From Ulvibacterium sp965228935 (GTDB taxonomy: Bacteria > Bacteroidota > Bacteroidia > Flavobacteriales > Flavobacteriaceae), in the NCBI RefSeq assembly GCF_965228935.1, contig NZ_OZ245846.1, forward strand, positions 3,162,001-3,226,000: 64,000 nt of DNA, read 5' to 3'. The translations under genes were made by a program, and so were the position numbers. Every line of letters starts with the position of its first letter. The stretch's first letter is position 1. Below are positions 42,579-53,400 of the stretch, one piece after another. Below the pieces are notes generated by a model, which ran no database searches, had not been told where the DNA came from, and worked only from the letters and a program-made list of their open reading frames with translations.

Positions 42579-44023
42579 AGGCCCGAACTTTTTTTAAATG
42601 CCTTCAATTGGGCGGCTTCAGGTTTCGCCTTGTAATAGGGATCCAAGGGAAAACAACCGGATATCATACCTATTCGGGGTGCTGTGGTACAATCGGAAAA
42701 GGTTCTGCAAATTTTACCTCGGGTCAGTGTTCTTCCGTTTAAAATGTCATCGGGCATCTCGGGGTAGCTCAACACCATTCTCCCCAAACCGACAAAATCC
42801 GCCATACGATTTTCCACAACGGCCTCCGCTACATGGGGTAGCCACTCCTGAAGATAGGAATAGGCCGATCCCACAATCGCGAGGTCTGGGAATTGTCTTT
42901 TTATTTCATGGGTTACCTGTATCTGCCGGGCCACCCCAAGAAGTGGGTCTTCGGGAGGAAGATAACCATCCGAAGGTGGGAAAAGTGCCGGTCTTTGAAT
43001 GTGCGGGACGTAATACGGACTTCCGGCAGTGATACATACCATTTCAATTCCCATTTTCTCCAAATGACCGATCATCTCAAAAACCTCGGAAAGATCAATT
43101 CCAAGGCCTTGATCGGTTCCCCCAAACGCCTCATGATACGTAGTACCCAATTTTTCCGGAACCCCAATGTCATTTTCACCCTTGGTAAATGGAATCCAAT
43201 CAAAGGCACTAAGTCTAACGGCAATGGGAATATTGCTGGTAGCTTTGATACCTTGGACTATGGAAGTCAAAAAACGCATACGATTCTCCAGAGAACCCCC
43301 ATATTTTCCATCGCGATTAAAGGCGCTTAGAAACTCATGGCCCAAATAGCCATGACAGTGTTTAATATCCACAAACTGAAACCCTGCTTCCTTGGCAAGA
43401 GCTGCCGCCTTCACAAAATCTTGTACCAACCCATCAATCTCGGCATCGGACAGTATGGGATAATCTTCAGGGATATTGAACTTTTTATCCAGTACGGAAT
43501 GCTTATATAAAATCTTGGGTTTCCTTTTACGGTCATTATCCGGAATGGCGAATCTACCGGAGTGGGTGAGTTGCAGACCAACATATAAGTCGGACGAGGT
43601 TCCGAATTTCGATTCGTGGGCTTGAATCAAATCGTGATACAGAAGCTTGAACGCGTCCAAATTGGCCTCATTGATCAGCAATTGGTTAGGGTTGGCCCTC
43701 CCTTCCGGGTTTACGGCCACCGCTTCACAGCCCCAAAGCAATTTGGCCCCGCTGATGGCAAAATTGCGCCACCGCCGTTGGGTCATTTCCGAAGGCCTAC
43801 CCTCGAGGGTTCCATCCCAACCTTCCATGGGAAGGATGCAAAATCGATTGCCAATGGTCTTGCCCGATCGTAATTTAAAATCTTGGCCCATAACGGATTG
43901 GCCAGGTTCGTTCAAAGTTTCCTTAAAGGGTAGATTGGCGTCGATCTTGGAGAGATGCTGTAAAAAACTTTCAGCCGTTTTCAATTGTGCTATACGCGGG
44001 AATCTAGGTCTGGATTTGGCCAT
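42575..44023 (-). CDS. NADH:flavin oxidoreductase, old yellow enzyme family
   Basis: 482 residues; a TIM-barrel flavoprotein. Motifs: NRFCILPMEGWDGTLEGRPS, QLTHSGRF with the family His region, FQFVDIKHCHGYLGHEFLSA, NRDGKYGGSLENRMRFL and ADFVGLGRMVLSYPEMPDD. The C-terminus has cysteines (CRTFSDCTT), but no second FAD/NAD domain follows, so it is a one-domain OYE rather than a 2,4-dienoyl-CoA reductase type. It may reduce an activated C=C bond, for instance in an unsaturated sugar or uronate product made by GH88 or an elimination step (inference). Confidence 0.88.
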   Translation of the reverse strand: MAKSRPRFPRIAQLKTAESFLQHLSKIDANLPFKETLNEPGQSVMGQDFKLRSGKTIGNRFCILPMEGWDGTLEGRPSEMTQRRWRNFAISGAKLLWGCEAVAVNPEGRANPNQLLINEANLDAFKLLYHDLIQAHESKFGTSSDLYVGLQLTHSGRFAIPDNDRKRKPKILYKHSVLDKKFNIPEDYPILSDAEIDGLVQDFVKAAALAKEAGFQFVDIKHCHGYLGHEFLSAFNRDGKYGGSLENRMRFLTSIVQGIKATSNIPIAVRLSAFDWIPFTKGENDIGVPEKLGTTYHEAFGGTDQGLGIDLSEVFEMIGHLEKMGIEMVCITAGSPYYVPHIQRPALFPPSDGYLPPEDPLLGVARQIQVTHEIKRQFPDLAIVGSAYSYLQEWLPHVAEAVVENRMADFVGLGRMVLSYPEMPDDILNGRTLTRGKICRTFSDCTTAPRIGMISGCFPLDPYYKAKPEAAQLKAFKKSSGL

Positions 44024-44024
44024 A

Positions 44025-45407
44025 TTACGATGTTATACCTTTAAAAAATGTATAATATGAATCATCTTTGATAACCTTATCCAAATACAGAGCCAATTCC
44101 CTGGCGTGATAATCCCCCCACATACAGGCTTCCCCATTGGGAATAGCACTGTTTTCTGGAATATGGTCCCAACCGTTGGGACGGTGATAAATGGCATGTA
44201 GGATCAATCCTTGATAATCTTTGTTTGTACCGAGGTATGGCTCGGTGAACAGGCTATCGGCTATGGTCAGACCAGCGGACCAATACCTATCTGCATCGGC
44301 TTCCTTCTTTGCTCTTAAATAGTTGCCCAACCTCAATAGGCCTTGCGCCCCGATGGCGGCCGCTGAACTGTCTACAGGCTCATACTCATTAAAGGGATTT
44401 GATTTTTTATTACGCCAATCCGGAAGATGAAATAATCCTGGTGCACCGGTATCCCAATATGGGATTCCATCCAGGGCGCTATTTTCTAGGTAAAAGTCGC
44501 AAGTGGCCCGTGCTGCCTTGAGAAAAATTTCCTCCAATTGCGCCTTGCCTCCCAGTTCGTCCAGTTCAGGTAATTCCTTTTGACCATGTAGAAATTCCAA
44601 TTGTTCCGAAAAGCCCAACATGGCCCAACTAAGACCTCGGGTCCAAGTTGAGAAACCGCTATATCCTTGTTGGGTGGAAGGGGAGCGAAAGTTTCCGTCA
44701 TTTGTATTAAAGATAGCTTCATGGGCCGTTCTTCCCCAAACGTCATAGCTATCCCGTCCCTCACCATAATAAATGGAATATTCGGCCGTAGCCAAAGCAT
44801 GTTGGTAGGCTCTTTTGAGCAAATTTATCTTGGAATCGTTCTCACCGGATGAATGGTGTCCCAACATATGGCCCACTACCAAAATACGAATGGTCCTCAT
44901 GGTATCCACAAATAGGGAATGGGGACCATTGAAGGAATAGATATAGCCGCCCTCCGGAATGGTGGTCCAACGCTGTGCCTGGACCGAGGCCGATAGCTTC
45001 AAGGCCAAAACGCAGAGTTCCTTTGTTCCTTGGTCTTTTGGAATTTTTCCCTCATTCAACAACCTTAACAGATTACCGTAGGTACTTAGATTGTTGAATC
45101 CGTGATCATGAACACCAAAATGACTGATATGGGGCGGCATATGGACCTTTATATGATTAATGCCAAGATCAAGAAAGTAGGTATCCCTGGTAGCGTCAAA
45201 TTGCAAGAGCTCGGAACCATATTGGAAACCTTGTGTCCAATCTGTCCAACTTCTTGGCTCATAGGTTCCATTTACGGTTACTACGGGAGATCCGGATACT
45301 CCTTCCAGATGGGAAGCCATGCTTTTTATCTTCTGTCCGGATAAGGCCCATAATCCGGCTATCTTATCCTTGAGGTCTTGGGGCTTTAGTTCGGGGTTTA
45401 TTTGCAT
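44025..45407 (-). CDS. GH88 family unsaturated glucuronyl hydrolase
   Basis: 460 residues with no signal peptide, so cytoplasmic, as is common for GH88. Catalytic Asp candidates are Asp101 in HFGVHDHGF and Asp168 in SLFVDTMRT; the spacing fits characterised unsaturated glucuronyl hydrolases. Other family segments are GYSGFSTWTRGLSWAMLGFS and EYEPVDSSAAAIGAQGLLRL. It releases an unsaturated uronic acid from the non-reducing end of lyase products. Its presence means that uronic-acid-containing oligosaccharides are a substrate of the locus, although no polysaccharide lyase is in this window. Confidence 0.92.
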   Translation of the reverse strand: MQINPELKPQDLKDKIAGLWALSGQKIKSMASHLEGVSGSPVVTVNGTYEPRSWTDWTQGFQYGSELLQFDATRDTYFLDLGINHIKVHMPPHISHFGVHDHGFNNLSTYGNLLRLLNEGKIPKDQGTKELCVLALKLSASVQAQRWTTIPEGGYIYSFNGPHSLFVDTMRTIRILVVGHMLGHHSSGENDSKINLLKRAYQHALATAEYSIYYGEGRDSYDVWGRTAHEAIFNTNDGNFRSPSTQQGYSGFSTWTRGLSWAMLGFSEQLEFLHGQKELPELDELGGKAQLEEIFLKAARATCDFYLENSALDGIPYWDTGAPGLFHLPDWRNKKSNPFNEYEPVDSSAAAIGAQGLLRLGNYLRAKKEADADRYWSAGLTIADSLFTEPYLGTNKDYQGLILHAIYHRPNGWDHIPENSAIPNGEACMWGDYHARELALYLDKVIKDDSYYTFFKGITS

Positions 45408-45549
45408 AGGTTCAATTTGCTTTTGAGCGGTCTAATAGGTTTCTGAAAGGAAAACTAATCCATCAATATATTATGTTTCTAAATATAGGCATAAAGAACC
45501 TATCCTTGCTGCTCATGGAACTTGTTCTTTGTAATTTTTCTCATCCGAT

Positions 45550-47259
45550 TTACTGTGGTCTCGGAACAATTCCTGTCCTTTTTCCCCATGCCAACCACAT
45601 TTGGGCCATTTTTTGAACCAACTCGGGATGTTTCGTGGCCAAATCATGCATTTCAGTTCGGTCTTGTTCCATATCGAAGAGCTCCCAATTCTGTAGTTCC
45701 AGTTCACCAATTTTATCCCATACGAACGAATGTCTTTTGTCCGCTTTGGAGACCAATTTCCATTTCCCCATCCTTACGGCCCGGTTGCCCTCGTGTTCCC
45801 AATAGATGGCTTCCCTCTCCAGTGCACTTCCGGAGAATGCAGGAAACAAGCTTTTGCCTTCCATGGCTTGTATCTTGTTACCATTAAAAGTAGTAGGGTA
45901 GGAGCTGTCACTGACATCAACACAGGTTGCCATGATGTCTATTAAATGGGCGGGCTCCGTTCTAAATCCACCAATTCCGGATGTCCCGGAATTTATTTTT
46001 GCGGGCCAATGCACAATTAAAGGTGAAGAAATACCCCCCTCATGCACCCAGTGTTTGTATTCCCGAAAAGGTGTATTGCTCGCGTTGGCCCAATTTCGGC
46101 CGTAGGCGGTATAACCCTCCGGTGGGCCCGGCCATCCCTTTCTCATTATCCCAACAGGCTTGCCGTCCCTTGTAAAAAAGGGCACCATTTCGGTTTGAAG
46201 CTCCCCTGGGGCCAAGGGTACCCGATCCTTTTCCGTTGTACGTTTTGATACCCATTCCAATTCCTCGGCACAGGCCCCGTTGTCCTGTAGGTAAATAATC
46301 AAGGTATTCTCCAATTCCCCTTTGGCCTTAAGGGCATTGACCACTTTTCCTATACCTTCATCCATAAGGGTGACCATAGCCGCATAGGTCTCCATATTGG
46401 CCAGCTCCCATTCCTTATCGGGAATATCCTCGGACCAAGGTTGTATCAAGGAATCCCTAGGGGTGAGTTCCCATTCGGTTTCGGTCAATCGCATCTTTTT
46501 CATCCGCTCAAAACGATTCTTTCGCATCTCGTCCCAGCCGTGGTTATAGCTTCCCTTGTATTTTGCGACAGCCTCGGCCGGTGCATGCATGGGCCAGTGT
46601 GCCGCTGTGTAGGACAAATACAGAAAGAAAGGAGTATCGTCTTCATGTTCCTCAATACGTTCCACGGCGTAATCGGTAAAATCGGTGGTACAATAGAAGC
46701 CTTCTCGTGGTGAGACGTACTCGTTATCTTCTGTTAGGGAGCGTGGATCATATAGGCTGCCCGCTCCTGAAATCATTCCAAAGAACCTATCAAAACCTCG
46801 TTGTCTAGGCCAATTGTGTTTATCTGGATTATCTATGACATAGGGTGTTAGATGCCATTTTCCCGACATGTATGTGGAATATCCCGCTTTTTTTAAGACT
46901 TCCGCGATGGTCACCGCATTGGTGCTTAAGTCTCCCTTAAAGGCAGGTGTCCCGCGGTCATCCACCATATGGCCAATCCCGGCCTGCTGGGGATAAAGAC
47001 CTGTGAGCAGGGAAGCCCGGGTTGGGCAGCAACGCGCCGTGTTGTAGAATTGGGTAAACCGTAATCCATTGGCAGCAAGCTCATCCAGTCTTGGGGTCTT
47101 GATCTCGCCGCCGTAGCAGCCAATGTCGGAATAGCCCATATCGTCTCCCATGATAAGGACAATGTTAGGGCGATCGTTCTTTTTAGATGGAGTAGGGGAA
47201 GTGCAACTTTGGAAAAGTAAAGCAATACCCAGGCATATGTAACCAACTGTTTTTTTCAC
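45550..47259 (-). CDS. S1-type sulfatase lipoprotein
   Basis: 569 residues from a GTG at 47259 that overlaps the GH127 stop (GTGA). Lipobox QSC (Cys19). Metal ligands Asp39-Asp40 (IVLIMGDDMGYSD). The formylglycine motif CCPTRASLLTG has the modified Cys at 77. Further blocks GKWHLTP, LYLSYTAAHWPMHAP and IIYLQDNGACAEE complete the active site. It removes sulfate esters from glycans outside the inner membrane and needs a formylglycine-generating enzyme coded elsewhere. It is coupled to GH127, suggesting the two act on the same oligosaccharide. Confidence 0.95.
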   Translation of the reverse strand: MKKTVGYICLGIALLFQSCTSPTPSKKNDRPNIVLIMGDDMGYSDIGCYGGEIKTPRLDELAANGLRFTQFYNTARCCPTRASLLTGLYPQQAGIGHMVDDRGTPAFKGDLSTNAVTIAEVLKKAGYSTYMSGKWHLTPYVIDNPDKHNWPRQRGFDRFFGMISGAGSLYDPRSLTEDNEYVSPREGFYCTTDFTDYAVERIEEHEDDTPFFLYLSYTAAHWPMHAPAEAVAKYKGSYNHGWDEMRKNRFERMKKMRLTETEWELTPRDSLIQPWSEDIPDKEWELANMETYAAMVTLMDEGIGKVVNALKAKGELENTLIIYLQDNGACAEELEWVSKRTTEKDRVPLAPGELQTEMVPFFTRDGKPVGIMRKGWPGPPEGYTAYGRNWANASNTPFREYKHWVHEGGISSPLIVHWPAKINSGTSGIGGFRTEPAHLIDIMATCVDVSDSSYPTTFNGNKIQAMEGKSLFPAFSGSALEREAIYWEHEGNRAVRMGKWKLVSKADKRHSFVWDKIGELELQNWELFDMEQDRTEMHDLATKHPELVQKMAQMWLAWGKRTGIVPRPQ

Positions 47260-49259
47260 AACATATTTTTTTGCTTTAGCCAGACGGACATTTCCCCAAT
47301 TTCACGATGCGCCCAGGCATAGTAGGGAATTGCCGTAATCGTTCGGCCTTTGATTTTACCAATACCATTCAATAGTTCCGGGTCGTAGGAGTAATTCAAC
47401 TTTTCATTTAAAGGTATTTGGAGGTCAAGAACTCCGTTGGGGTTATCCACTTGTTCTGCACAATACACCAATGGCCCGCGCTCCAGTGCAATTTTACCCT
47501 TGTTGGTAGTTACCAATTCATGGCTTACCACTTTGCGAATTGGCATTTCAAAAGAGATATGGATTTTGTCATTTGGCATCCAGTTATTGTCCAATGTAAT
47601 GTAACCATCCTTTATTGGAACATCGGAAGTTTTATCATTTATGGATATCGTGATAGCCGGGTAATGATGGTCTTTGTAATGGTATAGGTCTCCATCCATT
47701 ACTTGGTTCCTGGCCCATCCAGGAACCCTTAACTTAAGAACAGCGGGGATAGTCTTTTTATTTAGGATTTCCAATTCCACAGTACCCTCCCAAGGATAGT
47801 TTGTCGTTTGGGCAAGTTGTAGGGTCCCATTTTCCAAGGGGATTTCCGTCTCGCTACCGATATATAGATTCACATATACTGCATTGTCCTTAACGGCATA
47901 CATATAACCGGGGAGCGAAGGTAGAATTCGAACTACGTTTACGGGGCAACAGGAACAATCAAACCAAGGCGACCTTCCACAAACTCCCTGATTGAATTTT
48001 GAAACGCCGTCCACTTCCAAGGGGTTGGGATAAAAGAAGGTATTGCCCTCCAAGGAAACCCCGGCGAGGAATCCATTATACAGGGTTCTTTCAAAGACAT
48101 CCATATATTTTATATCGCCACTCTTTAAAAACATGCGATGGTTCCAGAGCATTAGGGCAATGGCGGCACAGGTCTCGGTGTAGGCTGTGGCGTTCGGGAG
48201 TTCATAATCAGGTCCAAAACCTTCATGCTTGGGTTCGGCGCCGATACCACCGGTAAGGTAAATCTTTTGGTGAATGATATCGTCCCAAATCTTGTCAAGC
48301 GCAACATCAAAGGCGGTTTCACCGGTCAAGGCCGCCACATCGGTAGCTCCGGCATAGAAATATCCGGCCCGTACGGAATGCCCAACGGCTTCTTCTTGTT
48401 CGGCAAGCGGTACATGGTCTTGTTGATATTTTCCGGCATACTTCCCTTCCTTGGTGTTGTGACCCTCCGCATTTCCACGTTGGTCGATGAAAAACTTGGC
48501 AAGATCCAAATATCTTTTTTCACCGGTTATTCGATACAGTTTTACCAATCCGATTTCTATTTCCTGATGTCCCGGTACGCCCATATTTTTACCTGGGCCA
48601 AATACTTGGTCTATGAGGTCGGCATTTTTTAGAGCGACTTCAAGTAAAGATCTTTCTCCGGTCGCCTGGAAATGGGCCACCGCAGCCTCATAAAGATGCC
48701 CCACATTGTAGAGTTCGTGATAGGTTTGGAGATTGGTCCACCTTTGGTCACCTGCGCCATCCGCAGCCTTAGCGGGATTTATGGTACGGTTGGTATATAA
48801 ATACCCATCATCCTCCTGAGCTGCAGCAATTTTTGCTATCAACCCATCCAAAAATAGTTTCAATTGTGGATCGTCATGAACCTGTAAGGAGTAGCTAGCT
48901 CCTTCAATGACCTTAAATACATCGGAATCATTAAAAAAAATACCTTCAAAATCGCCTTCTTCAAGTCCGCCCGCAATTGCAAAATTCCGAAGCCGTCCCG
49001 TTTCTTCACATTTTTGGAAATTATAGGGAATGGTCACTTTCCGATTCGTTTCCAACCTAGGTGTCCAAAAATTATCCTTGATCGCCACCGAGGTGAATGG
49101 CACGGGTTGTATGGGATAATCCAGTTGACTAACCGAAGTTTCATCAGTTTTGGTTTCGTCCTTTTTTTCGGCACAGGCGGTCAACCAAAGTAGGACGAAT
49201 AGAAGAATTGGTCCTGCCAGAGTGGAATTGAGGGATTTAGACCCAAATGTAGTTTTCAT
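47256..49259 (-). CDS. GH127 family beta-L-arabinofuranosidase-like lipoprotein
   Basis: 667 residues. Lipobox LTAC (Cys29). The (alpha/alpha)6 domain begins at VAIKDNFWTPRLETNRK. The Zn-site residues of GH127 are visible: Glu and Cys in TYTETCAAIALMLWNHRMF, and the Cys pair in DCSCCPVNVVR, one of which serves as nucleophile. A beta-sandwich region follows. It should release L-arabinofuranose or a similar sugar in the envelope. It is followed by a coupled sulfatase gene. Some GH127 members act on other beta-L-sugars, so the specificity is not fixed. Confidence 0.9.
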   Translation of the reverse strand: MKTTFGSKSLNSTLAGPILLFVLLWLTACAEKKDETKTDETSVSQLDYPIQPVPFTSVAIKDNFWTPRLETNRKVTIPYNFQKCEETGRLRNFAIAGGLEEGDFEGIFFNDSDVFKVIEGASYSLQVHDDPQLKLFLDGLIAKIAAAQEDDGYLYTNRTINPAKAADGAGDQRWTNLQTYHELYNVGHLYEAAVAHFQATGERSLLEVALKNADLIDQVFGPGKNMGVPGHQEIEIGLVKLYRITGEKRYLDLAKFFIDQRGNAEGHNTKEGKYAGKYQQDHVPLAEQEEAVGHSVRAGYFYAGATDVAALTGETAFDVALDKIWDDIIHQKIYLTGGIGAEPKHEGFGPDYELPNATAYTETCAAIALMLWNHRMFLKSGDIKYMDVFERTLYNGFLAGVSLEGNTFFYPNPLEVDGVSKFNQGVCGRSPWFDCSCCPVNVVRILPSLPGYMYAVKDNAVYVNLYIGSETEIPLENGTLQLAQTTNYPWEGTVELEILNKKTIPAVLKLRVPGWARNQVMDGDLYHYKDHHYPAITISINDKTSDVPIKDGYITLDNNWMPNDKIHISFEMPIRKVVSHELVTTNKGKIALERGPLVYCAEQVDNPNGVLDLQIPLNEKLNYSYDPELLNGIGKIKGRTITAIPYYAWAHREIGEMSVWLKQKNML

Positions 49260-49275
49260 TACGTCATATTTTATT

Positions 49276-50388
49276 TCATTTGAAAGTAAAGTCGGGTAAT
49301 CGGATAATTTCCCCGCCCTTCATGGCCGAATCATGGGCCAAGATACCTACGCATGTAATGTTGGCCGATTGTACGGCATTGGGATAAGGATCCCGATTAT
49401 TGATCAGGGCCTTTAAAAATTCATGTACCAGATGTGGATGAGACCCACCATGGCCCGCACCTTGGATAAAGGAAAGGTGTTGGTTATCGTCCGAATCATA
49501 AACACCTGCGGTGGTAAAGGGAGCTATCTCTTGAGGTAGGAGGTGGGCATAATCCGGAATCTTTACCCTTTCCGGAGTTTCCCCGGTATGGATTACGGAA
49601 TCCTCGTGCTCGATCAAGGTCCATTCAAAGGATTTCTTGCTACCATAAACATCAAAGCTTTCCCGGTATTGTCTTGCCGTATTGAAAAGTGATCGTGTAA
49701 GTTCGGCGGCCAGATCGGAGTCCTTTAATTTGATATGACAAGTTTCAATGGCAAAGGGAGAGCCATAGATAGGAATCAGATTTTCATCTATTCTTCCAGA
49801 CCCAAAACAGGAGACATATTCAGCTTCCCCTTTGGGCAGGGCCAATATAGGCCCAACACAATGGGTGGCGTAGTGCATAGGTGGCAACCCTTCCCAATAG
49901 CCGGGCCAACCGGCCATTTCCTGTTGGTGGGAGGCCCTTAAAAATTGAATCCTTCCCAACTCACCTTTTTCATACATCTCTTTCACAAAAAGAAATTCAC
50001 GACTATAGATGACGGTTTCCATCATCATATAGGACAGTCCGGTTTCCTTTACAAGCTCAACAATTTGTTGGCACTCCTGCACCGTGGTGGCCATGGGTAC
50101 CGTACAGGCTACATGTTTGCCCGCCTTTAGGGCTGCAATGGACTGTTCCGCATGGTTGGGAATTGGGGTATTGATATGTACCGCATCGATTTCCGGATCC
50201 TTTAGCATTTCATCATAGTCCGTATATCTTTTTGCAATACCGAAGGCATCACCTATTTCGTCCAACTTGGATTGGGTCCGTTGGCATATGGCATACATTT
50301 CGGCGTTCGGATGTTTTTGGTAAATAGGAATAAATTCCGCTCCAAAACCGAGGCCGGCTATCGCTATTTTGATTTTTTTACTACTCAT
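49276..50388 (-). CDS. Gfo/Idh/MocA family protein lacking the catalytic Lys motif
   Basis: 370 residues, cytoplasmic. The Rossmann motif AGLGFGAEFIPIY is intact. Where the family has E-K-P, this protein has CTVPMATT, so the usual catalytic Lys is Val97. The second domain has SYMMMETVIYSREFLFVKEM and ATHCVGPILALP. It may use a different mechanism, as in the NAD-dependent hydrolases or lyases of this superfamily, or it may be a binding protein. It sits between a DUF6807-heme lipoprotein and GH127, 24 bp and 16 bp away. Confidence 0.9.
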   Translation of the reverse strand: MSSKKIKIAIAGLGFGAEFIPIYQKHPNAEMYAICQRTQSKLDEIGDAFGIAKRYTDYDEMLKDPEIDAVHINTPIPNHAEQSIAALKAGKHVACTVPMATTVQECQQIVELVKETGLSYMMMETVIYSREFLFVKEMYEKGELGRIQFLRASHQQEMAGWPGYWEGLPPMHYATHCVGPILALPKGEAEYVSCFGSGRIDENLIPIYGSPFAIETCHIKLKDSDLAAELTRSLFNTARQYRESFDVYGSKKSFEWTLIEHEDSVIHTGETPERVKIPDYAHLLPQEIAPFTTAGVYDSDDNQHLSFIQGAGHGGSHPHLVHEFLKALINNRDPYPNAVQSANITCVGILAHDSAMKGGEIIRLPDFTFK

Positions 50389-50412
50389 AATTGGGATTTA
50401 AAAAGTTAGGGA

Positions 50413-53400
50413 TTATAGATTTTCCGAAGGATCGAGCATTTTTAGGTACGCCACCAGATTCAAGACATCCGAATCGCTTAAGGTGTTCAACAAGCCTTCG
50501 GGCATCATCGATTTCTCGGTGACATCCCTGGAACGTATTTTGGATTTGTTAATGGAAATAGGCTCTTGGCCCACCACCCTAAGCGTAATATTCCTATCAT
50601 TTTCGGCTATGATGTTTCCGCTATACGTTCTGCCATCTTGGGTAATGATAACTACTAGTTTATAATCGTCCTGAATTTCACCACTGGGATTTAAAATATT
50701 GTTTAATAGGTAGGCCGTATTGGTTCGGTTAGAACCGGTAAGATCCGGACCAATGACTCCACCTTCCCCGAACATCACGTGACAAGCCGCACAGGTACGT
50801 TGATAGATACTTTTTCCTTTAGAAGCATCAGCCTTAGCGATGGCCTCATCCGAAAGGAGTCGCTGATACTTACTGAACTGTCCTTGGATATCTCCTGAAA
50901 TATCGTCGATAGGTCCCCAGATTTCTACAAAACCACTTCCTACCACCCTGCGCATTTGCATGGCAACATAGGCTGGAATGTCTTTTCTGGGGATGGTCTC
51001 CTCTTTGATCGCATTGGCCAGGATCTGGCCGTAGGTGCCCCTTGAGGCTAGGGTTAGGACGGCCTCTTGTTTTTCTTCAGGGGAAAGTTCATGATACTTT
51101 TGGAACAAGGCCTTACCCAAGTCTTCATTTTCATAGGCAGCAATGGCCCGTATCGACTCCATCCGAAGATTGGGATTGTCCAATAATTTGGGCAATTCCT
51201 TTTCCAATTCCTCCCTTTGGTGGAGAGCGAGGTTTTTTATCGCATTTTGTTTTTGCTCACTATCAGATTCGGTATCGTTTACGATAGCCATCATTTTTTT
51301 GGCCGCCTCTGCATTGCCAAAGCGCTGCGTTATTTGATCCGATAAAGTAGCCAGTTCGGAGTTGGACTGCAACGATTTGTAGGTCGAACCCCAATTTGAG
51401 GGCTCCTGCATATCCGATCTACCTTCTAGACCGGCCAACATACCCCTTAACAGGTATTTCCGATTGTCTGATTTTTTACTTATCCCGGCAACCAACTTTT
51501 GCAGTTGATCCCCGTCTACCAAACGCCGGGCAATTTTCTCGACCACGGATGGAATGGCAGAGGTATTGGCCAATGATAATGCCTTTTCCGGTCGGTCCGT
51601 TAACATAGGTTCAATTCCGAACCACAACATCAACGGAATGTTGGGATCGTCCAGATCTTCTTCAAATTGAACCAGGGATGCGGCCATATCCCAACGGTCT
51701 GCCGGGTGCATTCGTTGCAAGGCACCGGCCAGATAGCGCCGGACCACGGGAGAGTTTTCATTTTTTGCCAATCGGGTAAGAGCAGCTACTATCGTCTTCG
51801 AAGGTGGCCCGTCCTCTGTGAGAAATTGAATGGCCCATGCCCGGACATACTGCTGCCCGTCTTCCAGGAGTCCCAATAATCGATCAGAAGTACTATTCCC
51901 CGTAATCCAGAGGGTCCACAAGGCACGTAGCCTAAGATCTTCGTTCCTTTCTTTTTCCAGCATATTTTCCAATTGGGAAATGGCCTCTTTTTCCAATGCC
52001 TCTTTTGTTGCCCTGTATTGAAGGATTACCCTCGCCCTTTGGGCATGCCAATTGCTTTTATTGCGTTGCAATTCCACCAGTTCCAAGTCGCTTTTTCCAT
52101 TTAAATCCTCAAATCTTCCAGGCCAATTTTCAGCCTCCGATTTTTCGGGCATAATTCTAAAAACACGTCCCGTTTCCTTATTGAGCACCTCGCCACCGCA
52201 AATATCCGCGTCATGCCAATCCAAGACATAAAGTCCTCCTTCCGGACCTACTTCCATGCTGAATCCTACCCATTGTGCATTGTTCGCCAATAAAAAATCC
52301 TCACCATGACTAGCCGTGAAGCCAGACCCATTTGGGGTTAATATATCGGATAGTACGGCATGTTCGTGAATATTGGCCATAAAAAGTCGCCCATGCTGTT
52401 CCCTCGGAAAGGCATCGGATTGATAAATTCTAGCACCACCGTGGGCCGATCGATGACGATGGTCCACAATGGTCTTAATGTCCTCATAGACATAAGGGTT
52501 AAAATGTTGCCCACCTTGTCTATGGTAAATACCGCCGGGAATGATATGGAACAAATGTGGGATAACACATGCTGAAATAAAGAGCTGGCCTTTGGAATCG
52601 TAATCGATACCCCAAGGATTGCTAAAGCCGTGGGAGACCACTTCAAAACGATCTTTTATAGGATGATAGCGCCAAACACCTCCATTGATATCCACGCCCT
52701 CCGCATCCAACAAATCCTCGGGGAAGGCTTCACCATGCCTGTAAATACGACCTTTTCCTTTTGGCTTTCGGATCACTGAGGGTGTTGCAAACCCTTCGAG
52801 ACCGTAGAGCCAGCCATCCGGTCCCCAGTGAAAACTATTAATGGTTTCATGCCGATCACGGATTCCCCATCCGGTTAATAAGACCTTGATGTCCTCTTCA
52901 TCTGCCTTGTCGTCTCCATTTTTATTGGGTACAAACAATAAATTGGGTGGTGCGCCCAAAAAAAGCCCACCATGACCCACGGCAATTGCGGAGGGGAATG
53001 GAATACCTTCCAAAAAGACTTTTTTGCTATCCGCGACTCCGTCTTTATCGGTATCTTCCAAAATGAGGATGCGACTATCCCCGAAATTGGAAAAACCGTG
53101 GCCTCGGGATTCATAATCGCGATTCTCGGCAATCCACATTCGGCCCTTATCATCCCAACAGAAGGCCATGGGTTGGGTGATCATAGGTTCGGACGCAAAT
53201 GCATTCACCTTATAGCCCTCTTTTAGGGTCATTGCTTCAACCGCTTCCTCCGGACTTAATAATTTGGCATCCCGCCCCTCTTTTTTGGCTAGCTCCCAAA
53301 GCGAAGCGGTATTGTACATTCCTTTGTCGCCCACATAGTCTCCCCAAAGGTCATCCAGTTTAATAGCGTTCAATTTTCCGGTATAGGCCACTATTTGATG

